Source: Fibrobacter sp. UWB5
GTDB lineage: Bacteria > Fibrobacterota > Fibrobacteria > Fibrobacterales > Fibrobacteraceae
Length of the DNA: 64,000 bases
Direction of reading: 5' to 3'
Assembly (NCBI RefSeq): GCF_002210295.1
Contig: NZ_MWQH01000004.1
Location: 62,001 to 126,000, forward strand
The notes below the pieces were generated by a model, which was given only the letters and a program-made list of their open reading frames with translations, was not told the origin of the DNA and made no database searches. This document shows, piece after piece, positions 35,066 to 45,340 of this stretch (within the stretch, counting starts at the first letter, position 1; every line of letters begins with the position of its first letter). The translations under genes were made by a program, and so were the position numbers.

Positions 35066-38000
35066 CTACTGCCAACAATTATCACTTTGGCCATTTTGAT
35101 CCATTTTAAAATAGGCTGTACAATTGCCAAGGTCAAATGATGGCCACCATTGCCAATCACTGACAAACGTATGACTTTGCACATTTCCGGAACAATCCTT
35201 ATAAAGCATTTTCGCCCCAATAGGACCGGTCAGATGCCAATTAGCACTATTCGAACAAGTTCTTTTGTAGCATTGTCCCGCAGTCATCACAAAATTGCTT
35301 CCAGTCATATTTGTTGAATTATCATCATCACAGTCAAATGAAATTGTCTGCGCAGGAAGTTTGCAGTTAAACCATTCCAATTGTGCACTTTCATTATTTC
35401 CTGCCGATACGCAAAGAGTTACATAACCATCATCACCTGCGGAATATTCCTTTTGCAACAAGTTTGTTTCAGCATCATTCAATTCAGCTTCCTCACCATT
35501 TACACAGAACGACCTGCCTTCAGCGTTGCTCGATTGAACAGTGACTTTAGAAGCAAGGATTTTCACACACTTTGCATTTTTCCCAAAGCCATTCACACTT
35601 CCAAATCCATTATTTGTTTCGCATTCCCATGTAGTCGGATTTGCATCTGTAGGACAAGTAAACGGCTCTTCCGCATCAGCGACAGTTATCGTCTTAGAAC
35701 AAGTACCGCTGAAATTATTGTCACAAGCACAAGCAATGGACAACGTTTTTTCACCACTAGCCATGGCCTTTCCTATAACCTGTAGTTCATTCTCGTTTTC
35801 AGGGAAATATACAGAACTTATTGAATTAGACGCGTCGGTAAATGAGCAATTCGAGCAATTTATATTTTTTGTTGCCGTGAATGTATAAGAAGCCTTTTTA
35901 TTCAATTCTGTCGGAGTTACACTACACGTAAGAGCAGACCCGATATTCAAGGTTCCACTACAAATTGAGAAGCCCTGATACACGACAGAATATGCGTAGC
36001 TACCGGCCACCGCAGGAGCCGTCATAGTATTATTCCAGCATCCACCAGAATTACAATCTATCGTTTTAGAAGTTTCTCCAATTGTCCACGTAAGTTTATC
36101 AGATCCATCAATATTCAAATTCGGAACATTTACAGACAATTGTTGCCCCTGATACAAATCACCCGTTATAGAGCAACTCACAGCTTCCGGTTCAGCAACA
36201 GTTAATGTGGCTTCGCACGAAACTCCACCATTGACAATCAACTTATACGTCATTTCCCCGGCCTTTGTCGGTTTCACCCAAACGTCATAATTGCCACCGG
36301 TCCAGAAGGTTCCGTTAGAAGACACCTCATTTCCATCACCATCAACAAGCTTTATAGATGCGTTTTGATGTGTTCCCGTAAACTGAGACGATCTGAACGT
36401 AGTACTTTGACCAAAACCAAGAGATGTATTGTCAAAAGAGCACGTCGCTTGAATTTCAGATTGTTGCTGATTTTCATCTACCACAGTAAACGAGCCAGGA
36501 TTACATTCCACCTCGGCGAATGGTCTAGAAGCATTTTTCTGTCGCATTTTCACTGTATAAGTTCCCTTCGGGAGAGGCGATGTAGAAGAATTCAATGCAA
36601 ATGGAGAAGAATTCAACCCGGTAAAGTCACCCGTAGCATCGTCCTGAGCGATAACAACACCGGTTTCTTCCACATAAACTTCATAGCCACACCTGTTATC
36701 CGGACATCCACCAAGAGTATATTCAACAACAGGAATTCCTCGGCCCACAACAGCAGAATTCTTCAACAGCCTACATGTAGCACTAATAGACGATATTGGA
36801 TACGGATCCGTAATACAAGTTGACGTTGCAGAGCCATTTTCCATCAAAGAAACCGTGAACACATAATTCTTTCCAGTATTTTTAACATATGGATTATCCT
36901 TCCAATCAAACAAAACGGTCTTCGCCTTTCCCGAAGCATCGCCCCAGCTACAGCTTTCTCCGCCGCTAGCACCACATGAAAGCGAGGACGGATTCATATT
37001 GTCCGTATATACTTCATTAGAATTGACGGACACCTGAATTTCTCCGGCTCGATCCGCATTATTTACAACAGCTTGTATTTTCCACTCATTAGTAGCCATA
37101 TTGTAACTTGCATAACACCTTCCAACACTTAACACATTGGGGCAAGACGTCATAACGCTGGAAACCATTGTTGCTCGGGCTCCACTTGTCAAGTTATGAA
37201 TGTATACACCCATTACTTTTTCAGGATTAAAGCCTTCCGCATCAGATAACGAACTTACATCTATCGAAATATCTCCCGTGGCGTTTGTTCTGAACGTCTG
37301 GCTGTATTTCGCATCTGAACCATATGAATAAGCATCATTTTCATACTGGCTAAACATGGATATTTCCACTGTATCTAGCGAGGGATTATTCAAATTAATT
37401 TTGAGCGTTGCATCACGCAAATTAGCCAAATCAGCACCATCGACATTCCAATATTCTCCGCTACTGGAACCATCAACATACTTGAATTCATATGTTCTTG
37501 TACAAGGAGTAAAGTCTCCCACCCAGAACGGCCCACATTCAGCATTCACACTTGCCCAGGGTTTATCGTCATATGTCAAACCACAATCAGACACCCCAGC
37601 TTTTGCGATTCTTCTATCAGATCCATGGGAACCTTCCATTCCAAAAGTATACCGTTCACCACAATCAAAGAAAGTTCCATCATCAGCGAGCGCCGAACCG
37701 GTACAAACAAGATCTTCATTATTGTTTCCATTATAATAATAATGTTGTTCACATTGTCCATACCCTTGATCAAACCAAGCAGACAATCCAACCCACGGAT
37801 ACACGGCGGTTCCTTTGGGCACAATCCCCCCTGCATAATTCGCCTTAAACGAGCATTTGATTGTAGGATAAGTGTCCCAACACTCTGCATTATTATCTTC
37901 ACTATACCAGCCAATACCATATAATTCAAAATTCGGATCCCCTAAACGGAAACCAACCGTTTCATTCGTTCCATAGACCTTCAAATTTTCCACTCCAGGC

Positions 38001-41000
38001 ATCTTGGTATTATTTAGCGCAAATGAAGTGGAATACGTTGTAGTGCTAAAGGTACTCGGAATTGCCGACACAACCAAAGTATCGCCATTTCCATCAATAC
38101 CTTTAATAGTAGCCGAAGCTAGAACAACAGCCCCATCATTGGCATAAGCGGTTGCAAAACCGTTATACAAAGCCGATTCCATACACACATCGCTACCATT
38201 CAAGCAAAGTCGGGCCGTAATACTGTTGTTGTCATCCAAATAAAGGTTTAACATCAAGTAGCTCGAGGTATCCGCAGCGCTTCGTAAAATAAAGCCAGTA
38301 TTTTTTATAGCAGCCTTAGCTATATTCTTATTGGAGGAGGACATTTTAGATATTTTAAACTGAGCCTTCAATGTTCCATAAAGACCAGCTTCAACACTAC
38401 TAAGAATAGTAACCTTCGGCATTTGAGATTCTTTTTTATGCCGCGTAACAGATTCTTTTAATTTGATTTTTTTATCATAAGTATCCAATTGCAAATCGTC
38501 TAAAGAGCCCTCAACCAAAAGCCACTTTGCATTATTTTTGCAAACATGATTTGTTGAGGTGCAAGGCGTAATACAATATTCACTTGTTACTTTTTCATCA
38601 GTACTTGTTGAATTTTGTGAGGTACAAGAAAGACCCTGTTGTCTAAATTCATCAAAGAAACAGTGTTTGTCTTTCTCATTAAAATGCGCATAAACTACAT
38701 CATCTTCGCTTACATAGAACGAAACTATCCGCTGATTCAAATTCGACAAGCCCTCGCAATCAGAGCCAGATTCACACTTCCAGCGATTAAAATCACTAGG
38801 ACTACCCGGCAAAGAAAGGGTCACCTTTGAACCTCTATACACATCAATTGCGCAATTATCATGATTAGCACTAAAACTTGCATAAGAACAATCCATTTCT
38901 CGGGTATTGCCGTTATTATCAACAACATCAACATGTACCGTCTGCTGAGATCCAACAGCATCTCCCCCAAAACCAGTTTTAAACGTCAAAGTTGACGCTT
39001 TCAACCCTGCATACATATAATACAGCCCATTCGGCGTCAACTGAGCAGAATAAGAATTATATTCAGAAGGAATTACAACTTGGCAACCACTCGGCACAGT
39101 TCCTTGAGTCAAACTAATATTTGACGCAATATCACAGACCCAATCATGATTAGCAGTCAACGTCCTACATCCGTCGCCACCATTAGCAGACACATTCACC
39201 CATGTGCCAATTTCCGGACAATCAGGCCATTCCGCAGTATTTGCCTGCCGTTTCAAAACACTGCCTTCTGGGCATTCATCTGGATAGGTCGCGCAATAAT
39301 CATGCAAACTTTTTAATTCAACATTCGCCGACGCTGCGACATATATTGATTCCAATCTTTTTAAACCTGGGCGACAGCCTTCACAATCAACAATAGTAAG
39401 ATTTATTCCTCCTGAGGAAGCATTTTTGTTCTTCACATTAAGAATTTCTTTTGACGTCGTTCCACTCGGAATAGTTACAGTACAGAAGCCATTACTGCAC
39501 GTCGTACTAGCATCGTACTCAGTAATTTCCCATGCATTTTCATCATAATTTGTCGGTATTGAAACCTTAACCACATATTGCTCGGAAGACTGTCCATCTA
39601 GCACAATTGTAGGTGTTGTTGTCGCATTCTTCGCCAATTCAACCGAGGTTAACTCAAAATTCGCCTCTGGCGTTCCGCTCAAAGTGCCCTTAACAACAAC
39701 ATAGAACGGTACCTGACTTTCAACATCATCGACTTTCGCCTTCACCGTACATGTAAAATAACCTTCCGAAAGATATCCCGTCTCAGTAGTATACAATTTT
39801 CCCGTTGTCGGAATACCTCCAGTACAAGTAACAGTTTTATTCGTCACCGGAGATTTACTATTGAGCGGAACAGCTCCATAATAGTCATCTAAAGAACCCT
39901 TAGGATCTTTGGATATATACACAACTCTTGGGAGAACAATAAAGGAGCCTCCCAAATTTTGAGCATTAGCCAAAGCAGATTCAGACTCAGCATTCTTATA
40001 TTGCGACTCCACCGAGATTCTCAGCTGCGGGGCACTAGCAATGTAATAAGCGTCAGAACCTCCAAACACCTCCGTAGAAACCGACGTTTCAGAAGTTGCA
40101 GAGCTAGAAGAGCCTAGGGTTGTCAGCTTTTCGCCACAATCTGTATTTTCATACGGGCACAACACTCCATTCATTACCAAGTCATTTATCAAATCCTGGT
40201 TCATTTCCATTTTATTGATGGTCATATCCTTTACGCGAGCACAATTTTCCGCTTTGGCATAGATGGAACCACTCAAAACAGCATCATTGTTAAACAGGAA
40301 ATTAGCCACATCTTTATCGGTAAAGATGAAGTAATTATACGTCCCCGGATCTTTCGGTTGCAAAGATGACGAGGCTCCTTGACGCAAATACAAGAAGACA
40401 TACGCATCCTTTGCTGTCGGAGGGAACGCATTTTGCCCAGGGTCGTTTTCAAAGACAATAATATACTTGTGAGTAAGCGTTCCTGAAGGATTTTTCATTC
40501 CCGTACTACGAATACTAACAACAAGATATCCATTGAAAAGATTGTCCGTTGATTGTTGTGCATAGCAATTATTCAATTTGTCAACAATATCATCCGTCCA
40601 CTCTTTAATATTTGCGGCACATCCCTTAGTTGCGTATTCCTTAAATACATCATAGGAATTCTTTAGCATGTCATCCACTTTATAGTCTGCGCCAAAACAA
40701 CCGCCACCTTTATGCCAAATAGAATCGCAAGTAGTTTTAATAGATTCGCCACAGTCTAAATCAGTCGGATCCGTCGCACTGAAAGATCCCTTTACGCTAA
40801 ACCAAGACGGAACGGAGCAGAAAGGTCTGAATCCTTCTGTAGAAATCTTCTTGCAATAAGGCGAGCCAACAATGGAGCCATCTTCGCAACTATTATTTTT
40901 ATCATTATGCAAACAATCAAAATGATACCCTCTATAATGCGGAGTCAATGAATAGCTAATCGGCGCCATCCAGCCACCACCTGTGGTAACCAAATCCTGA

Positions 41001-42529
41001 TAGTAGAAATATTCCCCACCTACATAATAAGCTCCCATTTCGGAATCTTTAAATGGCTGCATACCCATGGGACCTGGACCTGCAGCATGTCCGGTACGTA
41101 CCTGGCGCAAATCTTTACGATTGTATTTCTTAAATTCCACATCTTTTTTGCCCGGCCCAGGTTCAGTATAATAGATGTAATACTTATCCGTAGCCGCAGT
41201 GCGCTCCCACGCATAAGGATGATAAGTATTGTCATCTTCCCAATAGCTCCACTGATCGGCCCATGTAAATCCAAAACCTTCCAATTGAGCACAAACAGCT
41301 TGATAATAATTGGCTGTCACTTTATCACAAGTTTTCGCATTTTTTTTGTCTTCTTTAAATGATTTATTGTGCAAAGCACTATAATGTTCCGACTCCTTAC
41401 CATATTTAATATACGCCGTTCCAGAACTTTCAGCAAAAACAATGCGTCCATAACGCGAGTCAATTCCAGAATTGTCATTCACAACATATTGACCATCGGA
41501 AACTTCACCGAAAGCGACATTAAAGGGGCCCGGCATCCATACACTTTGCTTAACAACAAAGTCATGATTATTTCCGGACGACAACAGAAGAGCATTCTCG
41601 TCTAGGCAAAAATTTCCATGAATAACGGGAGAAAGAGCCCCCTGATTCGTCACCATCGTTCCTTTCAAATAGACATTACTGTCTACATTGAATCCAGGAT
41701 CAGCCTGTGAACCCATTTCAACGGAACCATTGAAATACACATTTCCTTGAAGTCTCGCCGTAAAGCTTTTTGCATCCTTTTCCACATACAAATCGCGGCC
41801 AGTGAAGCCATTGTTTGCGCTCAAATTTCCACCAATACACGCCGTCTCACCAATATGCAAATTATTACCCGTAAGTTCAGCGTTTCCTGTCACAACAAAC
41901 ACCGTTGAAACTGTATTCGGGTTTCCATACCAATCTCCATTCACAAGAATCGAGGTTGAATTCATGTTACCATGGTTTTCCATGGATCCACCAAAATAAT
42001 TGTAATTAAAGAAAAAGTTCGAAGTCGTTTTCTTAGCAGGAATAGTAACCCTATATAAGCCATCCACTTTTAAAATGGCCGCCTCGGTATACGATGCCAC
42101 GCCATTACGAGATTTTCCTTTAGATAAAATTTTCAATTTATATGGTGATGATTCTGTATTGACACCGGTAAGCCAAACATCGTAACTTTGTCCACCCCTC
42201 TTAAATTCAGCCATTTGTCCATCAATTTTTATAGGATGATTTCCTCCATCTATATATTTCTTGATGAGAGCACCAACATCATTTCCATGATGAGTCATCC
42301 ACGCACGAGTCGCCTCAATACCCGCTTCTGCAGACTGGAAAGCTTCACGCTGAATCATTCTTGCTCCCGACGACCTTGATTCAGAGGTAATCCATTTATA
42401 TGTTGCCGTTGCAGCAATGGTTGCAATCAACATAAAGAGAAGAACAACTATTAGAGAAACACCCGATTTTAAGCACATCGAGCGTTCAAACATAAATTTC
42501 TTTTTGTTCATTCCGATTCCACTTGACAT
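35066..42529 (-). CDS. giant PilX-like minor pilin / adhesin (2487 aa)
   Basis: Last gene of a minor pilin operon. The N-terminus is that of PilX: a short leader ending KSG, then VSLIVVLLFMLIATIAATAT (about residues 24-43), then the PilX_N signature REAFQSAEAGIEATRAWM (61-78). Glu5 of classical pilins is absent, as in PilX and GspK. Typical PilX is under 250 residues; this one continues for some 2400. Residues about 170-330 form bactofilin-like beta-helix repeats (GNVYFNGSVEMGS, NVYLKGTMVTN). Later parts are Cys-rich Ig-like repeats starting with a cysteine (TCSFDNTSLGFG, SCSITGDLYQG, TCSVTPTELNK), and a final Cys-rich domain. Start chosen because AGGAGG sits five bases upstream and overlaps the PilW stop. 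Predicted role: tip adhesin or display platform. Confidence 0.85.
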   Translation of the reverse strand: MSSGIGMNKKKFMFERSMCLKSGVSLIVVLLFMLIATIAATATYKWITSESRSSGARMIQREAFQSAEAGIEATRAWMTHHGNDVGALIKKYIDGGNHPIKIDGQMAEFKRGGQSYDVWLTGVNTESSPYKLKILSKGKSRNGVASYTEAAILKVDGLYRVTIPAKKTTSNFFFNYNYFGGSMENHGNMNSTSILVNGDWYGNPNTVSTVFVVTGNAELTGNNLHIGETACIGGNLSANNGFTGRDLYVEKDAKSFTARLQGNVYFNGSVEMGSQADPGFNVDSNVYLKGTMVTNQGALSPVIHGNFCLDENALLLSSGNNHDFVVKQSVWMPGPFNVAFGEVSDGQYVVNDNSGIDSRYGRIVFAESSGTAYIKYGKESEHYSALHNKSFKEDKKNAKTCDKVTANYYQAVCAQLEGFGFTWADQWSYWEDDNTYHPYAWERTAATDKYYIYYTEPGPGKKDVEFKKYNRKDLRQVRTGHAAGPGPMGMQPFKDSEMGAYYVGGEYFYYQDLVTTGGGWMAPISYSLTPHYRGYHFDCLHNDKNNSCEDGSIVGSPYCKKISTEGFRPFCSVPSWFSVKGSFSATDPTDLDCGESIKTTCDSIWHKGGGCFGADYKVDDMLKNSYDVFKEYATKGCAANIKEWTDDIVDKLNNCYAQQSTDNLFNGYLVVSIRSTGMKNPSGTLTHKYIIVFENDPGQNAFPPTAKDAYVFLYLRQGASSSLQPKDPGTYNYFIFTDKDVANFLFNNDAVLSGSIYAKAENCARVKDMTINKMEMNQDLINDLVMNGVLCPYENTDCGEKLTTLGSSSSATSETSVSTEVFGGSDAYYIASAPQLRISVESQYKNAESESALANAQNLGGSFIVLPRVVYISKDPKGSLDDYYGAVPLNSKSPVTNKTVTCTGGIPTTGKLYTTETGYLSEGYFTCTVKAKVDDVESQVPFYVVVKGTLSGTPEANFELTSVELAKNATTTPTIVLDGQSSEQYVVKVSIPTNYDENAWEITEYDASTTCSNGFCTVTIPSGTTSKEILNVKNKNASSGGINLTIVDCEGCRPGLKRLESIYVAASANVELKSLHDYCATYPDECPEGSVLKRQANTAEWPDCPEIGTWVNVSANGGDGCRTLTANHDWVCDIASNISLTQGTVPSGCQVVIPSEYNSYSAQLTPNGLYYMYAGLKASTLTFKTGFGGDAVGSQQTVHVDVVDNNGNTREMDCSYASFSANHDNCAIDVYRGSKVTLSLPGSPSDFNRWKCESGSDCEGLSNLNQRIVSFYVSEDDVVYAHFNEKDKHCFFDEFRQQGLSCTSQNSTSTDEKVTSEYCITPCTSTNHVCKNNAKWLLVEGSLDDLQLDTYDKKIKLKESVTRHKKESQMPKVTILSSVEAGLYGTLKAQFKISKMSSSNKNIAKAAIKNTGFILRSAADTSSYLMLNLYLDDNNSITARLCLNGSDVCMESALYNGFATAYANDGAVVLASATIKGIDGNGDTLVVSAIPSTFSTTTYSTSFALNNTKMPGVENLKVYGTNETVGFRLGDPNFELYGIGWYSEDNNAECWDTYPTIKCSFKANYAGGIVPKGTAVYPWVGLSAWFDQGYGQCEQHYYYNGNNNEDLVCTGSALADDGTFFDCGERYTFGMEGSHGSDRRIAKAGVSDCGLTYDDKPWASVNAECGPFWVGDFTPCTRTYEFKYVDGSSSGEYWNVDGADLANLRDATLKINLNNPSLDTVEISMFSQYENDAYSYGSDAKYSQTFRTNATGDISIDVSSLSDAEGFNPEKVMGVYIHNLTSGARATMVSSVMTSCPNVLSVGRCYASYNMATNEWKIQAVVNNADRAGEIQVSVNSNEVYTDNMNPSSLSCGASGGESCSWGDASGKAKTVLFDWKDNPYVKNTGKNYVFTVSLMENGSATSTCITDPYPISSISATCRLLKNSAVVGRGIPVVEYTLGGCPDNRCGYEVYVEETGVVIAQDDATGDFTGLNSSPFALNSSTSPLPKGTYTVKMRQKNASRPFAEVECNPGSFTVVDENQQQSEIQATCSFDNTSLGFGQSTTFRSSQFTGTHQNASIKLVDGDGNEVSSNGTFWTGGNYDVWVKPTKAGEMTYKLIVNGGVSCEATLTVAEPEAVSCSITGDLYQGQQLSVNVPNLNIDGSDKLTWTIGETSKTIDCNSGGCWNNTMTAPAVAGSYAYSVVYQGFSICSGTLNIGSALTCSVTPTELNKKASYTFTATKNINCSNCSFTDASNSISSVYFPENENELQVIGKAMASGEKTLSIACACDNNFSGTCSKTITVADAEEPFTCPTDANPTTWECETNNGFGSVNGFGKNAKCVKILASKVTVQSSNAEGRSFCVNGEEAELNDAETNLLQKEYSAGDDGYVTLCVSAGNNESAQLEWFNCKLPAQTISFDCDDDNSTNMTGSNFVMTAGQCYKRTCSNSANWHLTGPIGAKMLYKDCSGNVQSHTFVSDWQWWPSFDLGNCTAYFKMDQNGQSDNCWQ

Positions 42530-42538
42530 AATGCCCTC

Positions 42539-43996
42539 CTAGTCTCTTGGGCCGTTACTAGGCGCAGGGACTACCAAGGTGACTTCGCCGGTTTCTCCAT
42601 TGCCACCAGCTTTGGCACCTCGCTTAATGGATAAGGTTAATTTGAATGCCTTTACATTCTGTTTGTCATTTTCTTTGATAGTAGTGACTACACTGCCAAA
42701 TTTGTCTTTACCAAAAGTATAGTTTTCCGAAGTACGTCGTTTAAGACGAAGATCTTTTATCGTCAAAGACCCCTTAGCCACTACAGGTGAGTATATGGCA
42801 AAGGTAAACATCATACACACTTTTTTTATAGAATCTGGCACCGTAAAACGCATCACACGTTCCACATTAGAGCCATCACTACTAGATGGTGGATAAAACA
42901 TAAAGTCATTTAATTTTGTCGGTTTCGTCCCATTCAAATGAACAAAGCCAACTGACATATGATCTCGACCAGGAACGAACATCTGCATATTGTCCGAAGT
43001 CCCCGACCCCGAATTCGGGTACGGAACCTTAAATGAGATTTCATATTCTTCATTTGGCGCAAATGTAAAATTATTGCCTTCTTCGTTACAAAGAGCTGCC
43101 CAAGAATCAGACTCACCCGTATTCTGAAGGACAATAACCTGATGTTTCAACTGACCATCGGTAACAGGCAGTCCTTCTGACATATTGTAATTTGTCGAAA
43201 ATCCACTCAGCGTTACAGATTGCCCTCCCTCACTTACCAAAAGAGGTTCCAAATTTGTTTCACCATACCGAGGATACAATTTAAATGCATTTCCACCTCC
43301 TGGCGGGAAAATTTGCTCTTGTCTGTAATCCAAATTGCCAACATCACTACGAATCAACGGAATACCCGGCTGGACAATAAAATCCTTAATTTCCGTAGCC
43401 ATTTCTGTTATGTATTCTTCCATTGCAGCACCATCTGTGCCTTTGGGCGCACAAGGATAATCATTAACCGAAGTACTCTTCTTATCCAAAATAACACACT
43501 GACGTTTTAAAGTCGTGGAATTATTTGCAGTCGTTAAAAACCAAGCAACCTCTTCTATAGCTTCATAATGGCCAAGGGTATCATAACGTAAACGCCTAAA
43601 AATAAGACTATCCGTATTTCCCGTCGTGGCATTGTTCACAATCCTAAATGACGAGGAATCCTTCTTAACGTCGATTGCGTTATTCGGATCCATGTATATA
43701 TCAGAAATATGAGAGACATCAAAATAATCACTAGAAGAGGCCCCTACAGATTCCAATGAGCTCTTGGCCCCCATTTGAGCCAAGTCATCCTTCAAGAGCA
43801 TTCCCACATTTTCAGCAACCTGATTCGCTTTAATCATATTATCCGTACGAATGCGGAACTTGGTAGAATTACTAAACGCTTCTCCAGCAACAACGACAAT
43901 AATGCCTACAATAGCCATGTAGACAAGCAACTCCATAAGCGTAAAGCCCTGCTTATGGATTGCCGCGCTGCGCTCGCAATGACGTTTGCAACTCAT
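42539..43996 (-). CDS. PilW-like minor pilin
   Basis: 485 aa, long for PilW. Leader ending KQG before FTLMELLVYMAIVGIIVVVA, with Glu5 conserved, so it should be cut by the prepilin peptidase. After the helix come KANQVAENVGMLLKDDLAQMG and RRLRYDTLGHYEAIEEVAWF, a PilW-type region; an extra beta-rich insert (about residues 270-420) resembles a carbohydrate-binding jelly roll. The start ATG overlaps the PilV stop (ATGA). Ten leader residues (RHCERSAAIH) are encoded by a palindromic repeat at 43956-43984. No alternative start lies between the repeat and the cleavage site. Confidence 0.85.
   Translation of the reverse strand: MSCKRHCERSAAIHKQGFTLMELLVYMAIVGIIVVVAGEAFSNSTKFRIRTDNMIKANQVAENVGMLLKDDLAQMGAKSSLESVGASSSDYFDVSHISDIYMDPNNAIDVKKDSSSFRIVNNATTGNTDSLIFRRLRYDTLGHYEAIEEVAWFLTTANNSTTLKRQCVILDKKSTSVNDYPCAPKGTDGAAMEEYITEMATEIKDFIVQPGIPLIRSDVGNLDYRQEQIFPPGGGNAFKLYPRYGETNLEPLLVSEGGQSVTLSGFSTNYNMSEGLPVTDGQLKHQVIVLQNTGESDSWAALCNEEGNNFTFAPNEEYEISFKVPYPNSGSGTSDNMQMFVPGRDHMSVGFVHLNGTKPTKLNDFMFYPPSSSDGSNVERVMRFTVPDSIKKVCMMFTFAIYSPVVAKGSLTIKDLRLKRRTSENYTFGKDKFGSVVTTIKENDKQNVKAFKLTLSIKRGAKAGGNGETGEVTLVVPAPSNGPRD
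43956..43984. repeat. palindromic dispersed-type repeat within the PilW leader
   Basis: 29-bp element with core ATTGC-C-GCGC-T-GCGC-TC-GCAAT: outer arms ATTGC/GCAAT and inner GCGC/GCGC. It looks like the interspersed repeats of many bacteria that read as HCERSAAI when translated. Here it lies in frame inside a gene. Confidence 0.75.
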
Positions 43997-44523
43997 CGAA
44001 TTACCCCTGAAACCGTAATAGACTGAACCGAATTTTTAAAATGCCAACTCACTTTAACATCTAGCCTTTTGGCATACACATGAGAATAACTGCTAGAACT
44101 CATAGCAGACAAAAGCAATGACCCCGTATTAGCAGTATATTCCGCGTCCGGCGACACAGTAACTTCAGCCCTATAATCAACAGTCATTTTATGGCTCAAC
44201 ACACCGGGTTGTCCTTCCCAGGTACGTTTAATAGGATCAATAATAATGGGTTGAATCACACCTGCGCCATTCTTCAACTTTTCATCGGTAAGGTTTGCAA
44301 TTCCTAAAGCACCAAGCGAATCTATAATATTTTGAGCAACTTCAGTAGCCCCATCACGGCCACGAATACGCAGCAACGCTTCACGATTGCCGCCCTGTAA
44401 ATTGAGCAAAGCTACGTATAAAAAACCGAGCACAGCAGCTGCTATTAGCACTTCGACAATGCCGAAGCCTTGCTTGCTGCACGGGCATTTTTTACCCTGC
44501 AAATGTCCACTCACCTTCACCAT
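43993..44523 (-). CDS. PilV-like minor pilin
   Basis: 176 aa. Leader with several cysteines and lysines ends KQG, followed by FGIVEVLIAAAVLGFLYVAL with Glu5. The next segment LQGGNREALLRIRGRDGATEVAQNIIDSLGALG is typical of PilV, where AAR/AQN-like residues precede a short beta domain. GGTGG lies four bases before the ATG, just after the FimT stop. Overlaps PilW by four bases. Assembles into the pilus priming complex by analogy. Confidence 0.85.
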   Translation of the reverse strand: MVKVSGHLQGKKCPCSKQGFGIVEVLIAAAVLGFLYVALLNLQGGNREALLRIRGRDGATEVAQNIIDSLGALGIANLTDEKLKNGAGVIQPIIIDPIKRTWEGQPGVLSHKMTVDYRAEVTVSPDAEYTANTGSLLLSAMSSSSYSHVYAKRLDVKVSWHFKNSVQSITVSGVIR

Positions 44524-44531
44524 AACACCAC

Positions 44532-45113
44532 CTACAGTTCAACCCAGTTGCTCCAATCACTGTCTTTAGTGCCGTCGTGGTTCACCTTCCACATCGGAAT
44601 CACCCAATTTTTTTTCTTATCCTTACGAACAGCGCCATAGACATCCTTATCACCATACTGTACGCAAGCCCCACCTTCAGGAGGAGTGGCAGCAATACCT
44701 AAGCGAGGTTTAAAAACGCCATATGCAGTAAACCAATCCTGGGTAACCGGGCCACATTTAGCCATGCCCACGAACTGACTTGGTGGATCTAGAACTAAAG
44801 AGTCTATTATTCCGTCACTCGGAGTGGTACAATCCTTTTTTTGGTCATCACGCACCACATAAATCTTTTGATGGTTTCCGGAGGGAACCTTCATACACAA
44901 CACAGCCGAAAGTTTATTGGACTCATTCGCCACCCTTTCGACAAAGGCTGCGGTATTAATGGCAGCATCCTTAATGCGGGCATTTGCAACAGCACCTTGC
45001 AGCCCCGCTACTCCCATAGCCGAGAGAATGCCCATAATGGATACAACCACAAGGACTTCGACTAGGGTGTAACCCGCCTTAGTACAACAAGCTGTTCGCT
45101 TTGCAAACACCAT
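44532..45113 (-). CDS. FimT/GspH-like minor pilin
   Basis: 193 aa, first gene of the operon. Leader MVFAKRTACCTKAG, then YTLVEVLVVVSIMGILSAMG with Glu5. The mature part has GLQGAVANARIKDAAINTAAFV, like FimT, and a C-terminal beta domain with cysteines (CTTPSDG, KCGPVTQ, GGACVQYGDKD). AGGTAGGT precedes the ATG. The operon order FimT, PilV, PilW, PilX matches minor pilin clusters of other bacteria, but no PilY1 or PilE gene follows. Confidence 0.85.
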   Translation of the reverse strand: MVFAKRTACCTKAGYTLVEVLVVVSIMGILSAMGVAGLQGAVANARIKDAAINTAAFVERVANESNKLSAVLCMKVPSGNHQKIYVVRDDQKKDCTTPSDGIIDSLVLDPPSQFVGMAKCGPVTQDWFTAYGVFKPRLGIAATPPEGGACVQYGDKDVYGAVRKDKKKNWVIPMWKVNHDGTKDSDWSNWVEL

Positions 45114-45244
45114 ATACCTACCTTACACAACTTCAAGTCAAAAATAGAACAAAGTATTGTTGGCGTCTAAACCCAGGGGTTTTCGGCAGCCTTTTTCTAA
45201 AATAACTTATTTTTTTACAAAACGCTCAAAATTTTTACAAAAAT

Positions 45245-45276
45245 GGCGAAATATTCAAAAATTCGCCACTTTTTTG
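45245..45276. terminator. AT-rich hairpin downstream of the 45341 gene
   Basis: GGCGAA / TTCGCC pair around an AT-rich loop; T-rich sequence on both sides, so it could act in either direction. Confidence 0.4.
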
Positions 45277-45287
45277 TAAATTTTCTA

Positions 45288-45317
45288 GTAAAAAGGGTGT
45301 TTTTCCGCACACCCTTT
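45288..45317 (-). terminator. terminator of the 45341 lipoprotein gene
   Basis: AAAGGGTGT (45292-45300) pairs ACACCCTTT (45309-45317); on the minus strand a run of T follows. Confidence 0.65.
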
Positions 45318-45340
45318 AAAATTGCAAGTTTTTTGTAAGA

